Origin: Actinostola sp. cb2023
Lineage: Eukaryota > Cnidaria > Anthozoa > Actiniaria > Actinostolidae
Assembly: GCA_033675265.1 (NCBI GenBank)
Contig: JAUJYZ010001196.1
Location: 1 to 64,000, forward strand
Reading direction: 5' to 3'
Length of the DNA stretch: 64,000 nt
This document shows, piece after piece, positions 55,301-64,000 of the stretch; within the stretch, counting starts at the first letter, position 1; the number at the start of each line of letters is the position of its first letter. The notes under the pieces are model-generated. The model ran no database searches and was not told the origin of the DNA. It was given only the letters and a program-made list of their open reading frames with translations. The position numbers were made by a program, and so were the translations under genes.

Positions 55301-58300
55301 TCTACCACACCAGTCAAGCTTAATGATGCTGTCCTGGGGGCTTCTGTGGTGAATAATGGCTATAAACACTCTAAAACTGCAAAATTGACCGCTCCTAGTA
55401 GCTACGAGATGCTGTTCCTCGCGGAGATTCACGACAAGAGAAAGATTACGTCAGAACCTGAGCCCGTGGGCTTTCAGAACTGTCAAGATTTCCATGGAAA
55501 CCCCTTATATGGAATCGAAATTTCCTACGACGTGATTAGGTCCAGAAAATCGCTAAAAAACGCAAAATAGCTCAGGAGCGAATGGGTTAAAGAAGGGGTT
55601 CTCTCATTTCCATTGTACCCCTATGGAGCATGGGACATCCATGCATCTTTGTGGAGAAGTGGTTTCTGTGTAGACACACCGGCTACATGTACATTTGTGT
55701 GTCAGCAGGAGTCCTTGTACTCCTGGTGGGGCATCCATACTGAGCAAGTCAAAGGGTATCTGACCCTCCATGTTGGGGTGGAGCAGTAGCTAGGGCAACC
55801 ATCTATCCTTCTAACACCTTCCTTCAGTTGCAGAAATGCACCAATGATACTGTGGAAGTGGGGGTTGCCATACTAAAATGCTATCAAGCTATTGCTTGTT
55901 TTCACAATATTGCATCAGAAATGTGATTGTTACTTACTGTATGATCATTATTATGTACAGGTTATTTTGGTGTCGTTCAGCCTCCCAATCCTTGGTCGAC
56001 CTTCTACGTTGTATATATCCAAAGATGGGGCTATGAAGTGGAAAAAAGTAGACTTATCATTCCGAGTGAGCAATGGTATTGAATTTCATCCACGTAATAA
56101 GGACTGGCTCATAGCCAAAGGATCCACGCTGCAACAAGGGGTAACATTATAGCATTTAATTTTTGTTTTGCTTGGATAATTTTATTAGTTTACACTTGTG
56201 TAAGCTAGGTAATTTGACACGTTAATAAAGGTTATTATTATTATTATACAAATTTGAAAAAATGAATATATTAAAGTTCCCTCTGGGCTCCCTGTGGTGT
56301 CAACACAGGTATCCCAACATCCCAGAATTGTTTGTACATTAAACAGATAATTAATTGCCCTATACCACTATGACGTCACATCAAAACAATCTATTGTTTA
56401 AACGCTAAGGATCATGGTCGCTAGAGGGGGACAAAACAGCAACAACACAAAGGATTTCCCAAATAAATGTATTTTACAGACGATCTGAAAGTGATAAAAG
56501 TCACCAAACACAGTAAATATTGTGGGAAAAGTATCGATGAACATAATATCTGGAAACTAGCCAATTTGAAATCAAGCGAACCTCAGCAGAGCAGATTTAG
56601 TTCAAATTTCTATTGTTCTTCACGATTCTGTCCCCCTCATAAATAAGCCGTTACGTCATAATGGTATAGGGCAATTGAAAGAAAATATAATGGCAATGTG
56701 AGAAAAAATAAGTCCTCATTGGGCTCCCTGTGGTAACAACACAGGTATCCCAACATCCCAGAATTGTTTGTACATGCAGAATTTTAGCCGAATTGTGCAC
56801 TTTGGGTAAAAAGCACCAAATTTGGTAGAAATAAAGGTTTTACTATGTTAATCAATATCTGATATGGAGCCACCGTGAAATTGCGTTCAGAAGACAGTTA
56901 ATGGGCAGTTTTGTAAATGGCCGCCATCTTGACCGGAAGTCGCTATTGATCTTACCGGAAGTGGTTAAATTTTCATCTTAACTGCGCATATTTCATTTAA
57001 ACAAGACGCTCAATGAGCGTTTACTCGGGCATTGTGAAAAGGCAAATTTCAGTTGCGTGAGGAAGAACCTGAAAATGATTGCCAGTTAGTTGAAGAAAAA
57101 GCATATTCATATCTATTTTTTGGTGTGCATGGACGTACTATCACAAGCAACAAACATGGCATAGCGAGATCTTACATGGTTTATTGTATTCAATTCATGA
57201 TTATTGACATTCAGCTTAACTTGTACTCTGGCTTCAGATATATTTACAAAGGTATCTATAGCACTTAGTCTATTTTCAGTCAAACTTGCTTGTTCACCTT
57301 GATCGTTGGCCATGACGGTATGAAGGTGATAACGACGGTATATGCACTCCGTTAAAACTCTCTCTTTGATATAGAAAAATACTATTTTTAACAGCATGAA
57401 CACAATAAAAAATATAAACAGAATGTAAACAAGGATTGACTTCATTTTCGCCTCAGATTTGTGTTCTTCTTGATGCCATTTCAAAGTTGTTTTCTCACCT
57501 TTGGATTTGTCCATTTTGGAATCACACTTCTGAATCAGTACATCTGGCTTCAAGTTGTGGTATACATGCTTGGCTAGGCAGTACTCAGTTGAGTTCACAT
57601 TTAAGTCAACATTAGAGTTCATTTGTATTATAGTTCTTGAGTTCATTTGATTTGCTTTTGAGCTTGAATTCAATTGATTACCTTTGGACTTTGAGTTCAA
57701 TTGATTTCCTTTTGATGAGTTCATGTAAAGGCCCTTTCGAAAACGCTCAACATCTTTTAGAGTGGGCCCACACGAATCGGCGTATGCGTTTGTATGTGGC
57801 TTGCCTTGAATACAACATAATTTCACTTCTGCACAAGCCAACTGCTTCTTTCAATTCTAGTCTTCGAATACGATGACTTAGCAATATCTCAGTATCTGCC
57901 CTGAGCGAACAATAACTATTTGACACGTTTGTGACGATATTAATATATGCAACCTCAAGTGACCTCAAGTACGTTAAATATGTAATACAGACATACCTAC
58001 ACGAATCTCGTCACGCAACTCTCATTGTCATATTAAATACCCGACTATACGCTCATTGAGCGTCTTCTTCTTCAACAGATCCCTAATCTCTAATGACGTT
58101 TTGATTTTGATTGTATTTTTGCCGTTCACTGACTTGTTTTCAGCGTTTTTTCAGTAGATTTTGTTTAGATAGCTAATATCGCTTTGCTTGCTGCCTGACT
58201 GTCGTCACGCGCTAAACTGAAACTCCGGAAATACTTCGCATACTCGTCATTTTGAAGCCGAAAAAAACTACTAAAACCGAAATCCGCATTTTCTAACTCA

Positions 58301-61300
58301 GGCGGCCTGCGGCCTGGGCCCGAGTAAAAATATGTTCCTTAAGTGAGTTGTGATTTCTGGATATCTATGTTATATAAAACACAGTTATAACACTGCGTAA
58401 CTTAATTTTAACTTAATATGATCAAATGCATTATATCTTCTATGCTAAACCGGAAGTACAATACAATATGACCACAAGTGTCAAGATACACTCGAATTGC
58501 TCTAAAATATGTACTTCTGATAGACAGACATTTCTTTTTAAAAGTTCAAACTAGTAAGAGTAGAAGAAAATTCCAATATTTAGATATATTTTTAGAGTCG
58601 GGTACCACAGGTATCCCGACTAATTATCTGATTTAAATTTCTGGTACCAAAAGTCCCGTACCCCCAACTTTGGATCGTGATTTTCAAAAAAAAAGGTGTG
58701 GCTTATACGCCGGTAAATACGGTATGCTAAGAGCTAATTCAATTGAAAGTGAAGTTCAAACATAATAATAATAATAATAAAAAAATAAATAATAATAGAG
58801 TATTTATATAGCGCAGCCTGGAACCTCGATGCGCTTTTCAATAATGATGCGCTGACAGAGCTACCCTGAATTTCTAAATAAAGGTTTTCATTCATTTAAT
58901 GAAAATGTGAAATAAGTACGACCTTGCATTTCTACGTTACATCAAAGCCCAACTCCGCTATGTACACCGAATATAGACATCGTATACCCTGGAATTAATA
59001 CCTAGAAAACAGTTTGAAAGCGACGACAAGGAGCATAAGAGGCAGTGGTGTCCGAAGACGCGTACAGGGAAATACTCAGCTGCCTCGGAACTGGCTACAA
59101 TTTATACGTGTTAGCGATGCCATCAAACGCGAACTGTTCAGGTTATTTGCTAAGTGTGCTGCGTCATTAGATCTAGAAATAGAGCAGCACTGAGCAGCAC
59201 GTTATAATGACCCATAGCGACCAAGTACTGTGCATCACTAGCATGGCTCCGTGTACACACGAAGAAGCTGACACCACGATGCTGCTGATGCTGCTGATGC
59301 AGTTCAACAGGGCCATCACAATGCAAGATCCTTCTTCGAACTGTTGATACTAATGTCCTGGTAATGCACATTAGAAAGCTTGGGTCTTGAAATGTCTGAG
59401 GCCTGCACTACCAGTTTTCCATTCTTTCACTGGATGTGACACAGTGTCATGTTTTGGTGGAAGAGGCAAGAAAACGACATTGGCAACATGGAAGTCGTGG
59501 TGCACAGTCCCAGCGAGTTTCGTGTAGTGTGTATGACACATCTAGAACGCTCTGTAATACTGCTGTACGACAGGACCAGCACGAAGACAGAAGTAATCGA
59601 AGTAAGGAAACAGCTCTTCGCTGAGAAAAGAAGATCATTTGATGCTATGCGACCCTCCCTACCTCAAAGGCAGCGTTATTGGAGCACACTAAGAGGGCAG
59701 TTATGTCACTGCTGGGGCCAGACACTAACACCACCCAAGTCCAATTCTACCCAGATGAACTGATGGTGATGGATCCTGAAGGCAGACATATGGCAACCAT
59801 TCTGGACAGCGTTGCAAGATGTAACAAAGTCATGCCGTGAACTGGTGGGTCTAAGGAAGACTGCTGTGGTACAACTTGTTCCTGTATGAAGACAAATCTA
59901 AGATGCACAGCGCTCTGCTGCTGCAATGATAAGTGCTGTAACCCGTGAACAAAGCTATAAGCTGCTTAGAATTGAGTGTCAAATATTACTGTGCATTTAC
60001 TTTAATAGCTTCCATGTAAAACCACGTGAGAAAAAGTCAATCCATCCAATATAGCTGTTATCGTAGGACTGCCGAAAGTGTTTGACGATTACTTTGGTTT
60101 TGCGTTTTGCTTTACTTTTTACTTTTTTTTTAAGTATACAGGAACTGCAGTGAATCGACAATAACCAATACCTGAGACGAACAACACTTTTACATACAGT
60201 GTCATAATGCGATTTTACATGGTTTTTATGTCATACAAAAATCAGTATTGAATATTGCTTCATTACACATCTACGTGAATCAACTGGGACAGAACCCGCT
60301 ATTCAAATGCTAATCAAGTGATCACTCCATTGATTTTATCAGCCAATCAACACCAAATATGTATTTCTTATAAACCAATCACGAAAAAAAAAATTTCACA
60401 TTGTATTCATCTAGAAATTTGTGATCACTTAGCTTTGACATGTCAAACCAATTGTGTAATCACTTACAGTAGAATCCCGGTTATAAGCCCACCTGTCTGC
60501 TAACAGAAATGTCCTCCCGGTTATAAGCCCTCCCGGTAATATAAGCCCCCTCCCCCCGGTACGTTATAAGCCCCGTTCTTTTACTCCTCCCCATACGGGG
60601 TACCATGCATAAACAATAATCAGGCATTTAGGTGTACGTAGAAAACGAGACTGAAGGAGTCCAGTAGGATACGGTAGCTCATTGCTTGAAAATCCGCTCA
60701 GATTATACACAGTTTTTCTGAGCACATTCACGTTTAAAAACTTTTACTGTTATTGTTAAAATGGTCACGATTATAAGCATTGTTTTTTAAATAGAACGGA
60801 TTCCAAAGGTTTTTTCCCTTCCTTTTATAAGCTCCCCGGTTATAAGCCCACCACTAAACCCTTACGAAGTTATATAAGCCCAGGGCTTATAACCGGGATT
60901 CTACGGTATTTTCGTGATTGGTTTTAATATAAGAAAGACATATTTTGCTATAGTTCCTGTATAAATTGACTTGCTGCCGTGATATGGGTTTTTGACAACT
61001 TTAACTGGACTTTGCTATAATGGGAGGGTAATATCGATAAGAGTGCGTGCTATGCCTTTATTACATAATAAACCAATCAGTATCGATATGATATAAAGAA
61101 AATACTACTTTTTCAATGCTTTTGAAATAAACGGTTTTCACTTCCGGTTAAAATGGCGGCCATTAACGAAATTTCCCTAAATCGGAAAGTTATCATATTT
61201 TCTAAGGAACTATCAACATTTTTGTGCTAACAGTATTTCTTGAATCTATAAATCAATAATTAGTTATTTTAGAACTAATGCAAAAGTGTTTAAGGCCAAT

Positions 61301-61700
61301 TCTGGTAAAAGCGCTTTTCACTTCCGGTTCAAAATGGCCGCCATTTTGAAAATCGGCCTTAACTCGTAAACCTATTGGTTTTCGTGATGGCTCCATATCC
61401 ATCTTTAATAAACACATAAAAGTCCATCTTTCCACCAAATTTGGTGCTTTTTACCCAAAGTGCACAATTTTCTCACATATCCGCCTAACTATAATGGAAA
61501 GAAAAGATAATAGCAATGTGAGAAAAAAATAAGTTCTCATTGGACTCCCTGTGGTAACAACACAGGTATCCCAACCCAGAATTTTCAAAAAATCATTCTA
61601 CTTGTTGATGGTATTTTATATGTTATTGACAGGCTTATTTGTCGACTGACTTTGGATTCACATGGAAAAAGCTAAGGCCATATGTCATCAGTGTGAAGTG
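52113..61700 (+). CDS. SORT1: VPS10-domain sorting receptor (sortilin-like), first six exons, 3' end outside the window
   Basis: Exons are 52113-52376, 52522-52587, 54011-54078, 54327-54429, 55961-56140 and 61633-61700; 749 nt in frame encode residues 1-249. Residues 1-21 form a signal peptide ending VQA. A propeptide follows with furin-type sites RQRR (53-56) and RSRR (68-71), then CVNP. Three Asp-box (BNR) motifs of the ten-blade Vps10p propeller are visible: STDYGTSF (133-140), SKDGAMKW (187-194) and STDFGFTW (231-238). Such receptors sort cargo between Golgi, cell surface and endosomes. The order LYRSTDYG, KDFG, ISKDG, VKW aligns best from memory with sortilin; SorLA or SorCS cannot be excluded without the missing C-terminal domains. 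Confidence 0.88.
53166..53344. mobile_element. TA-flanked foldback MITE in sortilin-like intron 2
   Basis: GTCCATTTCCGAGTTCC and its inverse are flanked by TA; arms of about 80 bases include CGAAACCTTTC and AAATGAGTTTT inverses. The rest of the intron (52588-54010) is AT-rich, with a CCAAT-type fragment at 53675-53740. Confidence 0.86.
54569..55591. mobile_element. 1 kb element with TTTAACCCATT ends in sortilin-like intron 4
   Basis: TTTAACCCATTGACTCCT and the inverse-like AGGAGCGAATGGGTTAAA bound about 1020 bases. Open frames of about 150 codons exist on both strands (55112-55570 plus, 54977-55432 minus), but neither starts with ATG and I recognise no domain. Confidence 0.72.
56353..56676. 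mobile_element. MITE with AATTGCCCTATACCA ends
   Basis: AATTGCCCTATACCACTATG with ACGTCA and its inverse enclose about 320 bases. It lies between two copies of the CACAGGTATCCCAAC repeat. Confidence 0.83.
57002..58068. mobile_element. Element with AAGACGCTCAATGAGCGT inverted ends (copy A)
   Basis: AAGACGCTCAATGAGCGT followed by ACTCGGG-like sequence occurs at both ends in inverse orientation. A second copy lies at 63014-63523. Homology of copies A and B continues past the right end (GATCCCTAA, GACGTTTTGATTT, TTTTTGCCGTTCACTGAC). Confidence 0.75.
57113..57724 (-). CDS. Unrecognised ORF, about 203 residues, single predicted membrane segment
   Basis: The first in-frame ATG is at 57724; the open frame extends upstream to 57841 without ATG. 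I recognise no family. The N-terminal third is Asn/Ser/Lys-rich with a degenerate repeat (GNQLNS, ANQMNS, IQMNS). One strongly hydrophobic stretch, ILVYILFIFFIVFMLLKIVF, follows a basic segment, and the rest is hydrophilic. It is antisense to the sortilin-like gene and inside inverted-repeat element copy A. It may be a cargo gene of the element, a lineage-specific gene or a chance ORF in AT-rich DNA. Confidence 0.3.
   Translation of the reverse strand: MNSSKGNQLNSKSKGNQLNSSSKANQMNSRTIIQMNSNVDLNVNSTEYCLAKHVYHNLKPDVLIQKCDSKMDKSKGEKTTLKWHQEEHKSEAKMKSILVYILFIFFIVFMLLKIVFFYIKERVLTECIYRRYHLHTVMANDQGEQASLTENRLSAIDTFVNISEARVQVKLNVNNHELNTINHVRSRYAMFVACDSTSMHTKK
58980..59890 (+). pseudogene. Decayed ORF of a multicopy animal repeat family
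   Basis: Around 59410 one frame reads LPVFHSFTGCDTVSCFGGRG followed by KK, then stops at about 59527. Another frame continues with LERSVILLYDRTS, EVRKQLFAEKRRSFDA and later LCHCWGQ. I recall this motif order from uncharacterised multicopy proteins in corals and fishes. Stops and frameshifts show it is dead. The family's function is unknown to me. Confidence 0.55.
60467..60909. mobile_element. pogo/Tigger-like MITE, TA-flanked
   Basis: CAGTAGAATCCCGGTTATAA with GCCC and its inverse end next to TA. CAGTAGAA-type ends with TA duplication are typical of pogo-group elements. Interior words CCCGGTTATAAGCCC repeat several times. Confidence 0.83.
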
Positions 61701-61775
61701 GTAAGTTTTCAAACACAAACAGCTGTCATGGAAATTACAATAATAATATAATAATAATTTAATGAAGAAATAGAA

Positions 61776-61930
61776 AACGAGCGCGCGTGCTATGTGCAGA
61801 TTTATAGCACGCGGGGACTGATCAGAATACGAGAGAAGTGTTAAGAGATACGCGTCGTGCTTCTCAACACTTCTCGAGTGTTCTGATCAGTCCCCAAGTG
61901 CTATAAATCCTTTAGCCAATCAGAGCGCGC
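61776..61930. mobile_element. Foldback MITE with GAGCGCGCG ends
   Basis: CGAGCGCGCGTGCTAT, GGGGACTGATCAGAA and GAAGTGTT pair with inverses; the hairpin is nearly full length. Confidence 0.84.
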
Positions 61931-61988
61931 GTTATGTCATAGTTATTTTATAATGCTTGATATACAATGTAGTGCATTCTCCAATAGT

Positions 61989-62216
61989 AATACTCCTTTT
62001 TACAGTTCCCTGCGCCATCTTGAAAAGTAGCCGAGCCTTTGCATCGAAGCGAGACCAACGGTGACCTTGCAATGATAGAGACGTGTGAATAATTATTGTC
62101 CAAGGTGTTTTTAATAAAAAAGGTCTCTATCATTGCAAGGTCACTGTTGGTCTCGCATCGATGCAAAGGCTCGGCTACCTTTCAAGATGGCGCCGGGAAC
62201 TGTAAAAACGAGTATT
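61989..62216. mobile_element. Foldback MITE with TACAGTTCC ends
   Basis: TTTTTACAGTTCCCTGCGCC and its inverse; inner arms CCGAGCCTTTGCATCGA and GACCTTGCAATGATAGAGAC pair. Confidence 0.84.
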
Positions 62217-62292
62217 ACCCAAATGCGCTTTACATTCTAAAATAAAGATAAAACATAAAAAAGACTAAAACTCATAACTTAATTAACAAATA

Positions 62293-62446
62293 AAACAGCT
62301 TCAACCATGCTCCGTTCAGTAATAAAGCATGCAGGAAGTGACGAGAGCACAGAAGAAGTGTAGGGAGAAACACGAACCATAGGCAAGTGTTTCTCCCTAC
62401 TTCTTGAGTGCTTTATTACTGAACGGAGCACAGCTGAAGCTGTTCT
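62293..62446. mobile_element. Foldback MITE with GCTCCGTTCAGTAATAAAGC ends
   Basis: This 20-mer and its inverse enclose AGTAGGGAGAAACAC-type inner arms. Confidence 0.84.
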
Positions 62447-63013
62447 ATTTGCTTTATTATATAGAAACCATGGATTTTTGATAAAAAAGAACAAGAATGG
62501 TGAAAAAATGGCAAAAATTTTGAGGATTCTGTTGTGTTTTTGAATAAAATTTTAGTGAGTGAAGTGCGCTCGATTCTGACACCAGTTATGCCATCGAGCG
62601 CGCGCTGGGTTTGTTTTCTTCATAATTTTGGTCTACATCTACATTTATTAAGTTGGTAAAGTCGTGAGACATCATACATCAACTATAAACTAAAATATGG
62701 TCTTTTACCTATACAAACAAAACGCTGAAAAATGGTGTCATCAAACCGTGTTCCGTTCTCTGATTAAGCACAGTTTTAAGCCAATCAGAGCACGTGGATT
62801 TATTGATTTATTTATTAGAGACTTCCATTAAGCTTACATACAACACAAGAAAACATAATAAATATATAAAATGCTTAATGAGGGGCAAACGAACGGACTC
62901 TAGGTCCCGGCGGATTGACTTGACTCTATTAATATAAGAAACTAATAACTACTGGTAAACATGCAATATTTAACATACCAGTATTAAAAATAAATCAATA
63001 AAATAGATTAGAA

Positions 63014-63523
63014 CAAGACGCTCAATGAGCGTACACTCGGGCTTATGACAAGGACAATGTCAGTTGCGTGAGGAGGGACCTGAGAATGACTGACAGTTGC
63101 GTGACGAGGGAGACTATGTATATATGTGTCGGTGAGCATAGATAAAAATCTCCGAATCGTATTTCCGTAGCACGTACTTGGAACGTCCAGTTGAGGTTCA
63201 TATTCATGGTCAGACGGTTCTGATAACGTCTTTGGTTTCTTCGTTTAATATCGCAGAGGAAAGTCGAACTTCGTATCTTTGAAACATCCAGTTGATTCAG
63301 ACTACGGTATGATGTGACAAAGCTCGACCAATCTGCTGTCTTATCTCGAAATCAGAAAGGAATTATCGATTAACAATCAAAAGCTGCTTCTGTTAGATTT
63401 AAGATGTGACCTCAAGTGACCTCAAATACGTTTAAAGACGTACGACAGCATACTCTTGAAGAGTCGGAGATCTTTATCTATGAGTCACCGACCGAAATAG
63501 TCTCCCTCGTCACTGAGCGTCTT
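63014..63523. mobile_element. Element with AAGACGCTCAATGAGCGT end (copy B)
   Basis: Shares ends, GTTGCGTGAGGA and GTGACCTCAAGTGACCTCAA with copy A at 57002. It lacks the ORF of copy A; its interior is different, with its own hairpin (GTCGGTGAGCATAGATAAA and inverse). Confidence 0.7.
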
Positions 63524-63673
63524 CTTCTGTAATAGATCCCTAAAATCTAAGGACGTTTTGATTTCGATTGTATTTTTGCCGTTCACTGACCTGTTTTGAG
63601 CGTGGAAATTCTGTTCTAAATAGCGCTACGCGGCGGTTCTAAAATTAGGTCGTGTAATAGATGTATGACTCAC

Positions 63674-64000
63674 ACAAGGATCACACAACTGTAATCGTAC
63701 TGAATTTTTCAAACGTGGAATAAAATAAACATCCATCGTGAGTTACTGAAAATAACTCGACTGGCTCGATTGTTTGCATGACTTCTGTACATATAGCTTT
63801 CTGTCAATAGATGTAACTAGTTACATCGCTGGTCGTGAGTTTAACAAGGATCACACAACTGTAATCGTACTGAATTTTTCAAACGTGGAATAAAATAAAC
63901 ATCCATCGTGAGTTACTGAAAACTGAACTCGACTGGCTCGATTGTTTGCATTCTGAACATATAGCTTTCTGTCAATAGATGTAGTTACATCGCTGGTCGT
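63674..64000. repeat. Tandem duplication, 170-base unit
   Basis: ACAAGGATCACACAACTGTA starts at 63674 and again at 63844; the second copy is cut by the window end. Copies differ by small deletions near the end. Confidence 0.92.

Larger units (their letters stand above)
56785..61485. mobile_element. 4.7 kb composite flanked by inverted repeats, sortilin-like intron 5
   Basis: GTGCACTTTGGGTAAAAAGC with ACCAAATTTGGT at 56795-56830 and an AAATGGCCGCCAT segment recur inverted at 61320-61480. Between them are the element 57002-58068, a retroelement-tail-like piece at 58760-58880 (TATTTATATAGCGC), the decayed ORF at 58980-59890 and the pogo-like element. It is a nested transposon landing site. Confidence 0.65.
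61701..64000. other. Sortilin-like intron 6, continuing past the window
   Basis: Three consecutive hairpin elements, then 62450-63010 of AT-rich sequence with a GCGCTCGATTCTGA fragment related to that at 42290, then element copy B and a tandem duplication. No exon seen. Confidence 0.65.

Noticed and set aside
54977..55570. Antisense pair of about 150-codon ORFs as genes
   Set aside because: Neither begins with ATG, both lie wholly inside a repeat element in a sortilin-like intron; kept only as a repeat feature.
58740..58880. ATA-rich run with TATTTATATAGCGC as a tRNA-derived SINE
   Set aside because: I could not find A and B box promoter motifs; recorded only as a tail-like fragment.

Overview
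This is eukaryotic, metazoan nuclear DNA. It is AT-rich and repeat-dense, with small GT-AG exons in long introns. The many short foldback elements, the CCAAT-rich inverted repeats and motifs such as the one ending in CGAAACGTCA at about 3960 look to me like an anthozoan cnidarian (coral or anemone-like). That placement is a judgement from sequence style, not a proof; a sponge or another marine invertebrate is possible.

Layout. (1) Bases 1-18020 and 18237-about 36070 are the two arms of a near-perfect palindrome around a 216-base spacer (18021-18236). (2) The right arm and the unique sequence beyond it carry a complete minus-strand gene for a 10-formyltetrahydrofolate dehydrogenase (ALDH1L type). 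I reconstructed 26 coding exons from 50498 down to 21901; they total 2784 nt and are in frame at every junction (927 residues). (3) The left arm carries exons 13-26 of a second copy on the plus strand (698-14325). Its 5' half would lie upstream of the window. The two copies point at each other, and their stop codons are about 7.6 kb apart. (4) 50499-52112 is a head-to-head intergenic region. (5) From 52113 to the window end runs the 5' part of a plus-strand VPS10-domain receptor gene (sortilin-like): six exons, a signal peptide, a propeptide with two furin-type sites and the first propeller blades. Its remaining exons lie beyond 64000.

The introns are full of repeats: TTAA- and TA-flanked foldback elements, a pogo-like element, hAT-like ends, a 1.4 kb G-rich minisatellite, 69-, 78-, 81- and 141-base tandem repeats, and a 17-base-period array of TGACGTCA sites. 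Two tandem arrays copy splice junctions of ALDH1L: the acceptor side of exon 24 and the donor side of exon 25. The fifth sortilin intron holds a nested transposon cluster with an uncharacterised membrane-protein-like ORF and a decayed repeat-family ORF.

ALDH1L converts 10-formyl-THF to THF and CO2 with NADP+, through a formyl hydrolase domain, a carrier domain with a phosphopantetheine serine and an aldehyde dehydrogenase domain. All three are intact in the minus-strand gene, and the N-terminus looks like a mitochondrial presequence. The palindrome is the most notable object. It is either a real large inverted duplication or an assembly join of two haplotypes; the sequence alone cannot decide.
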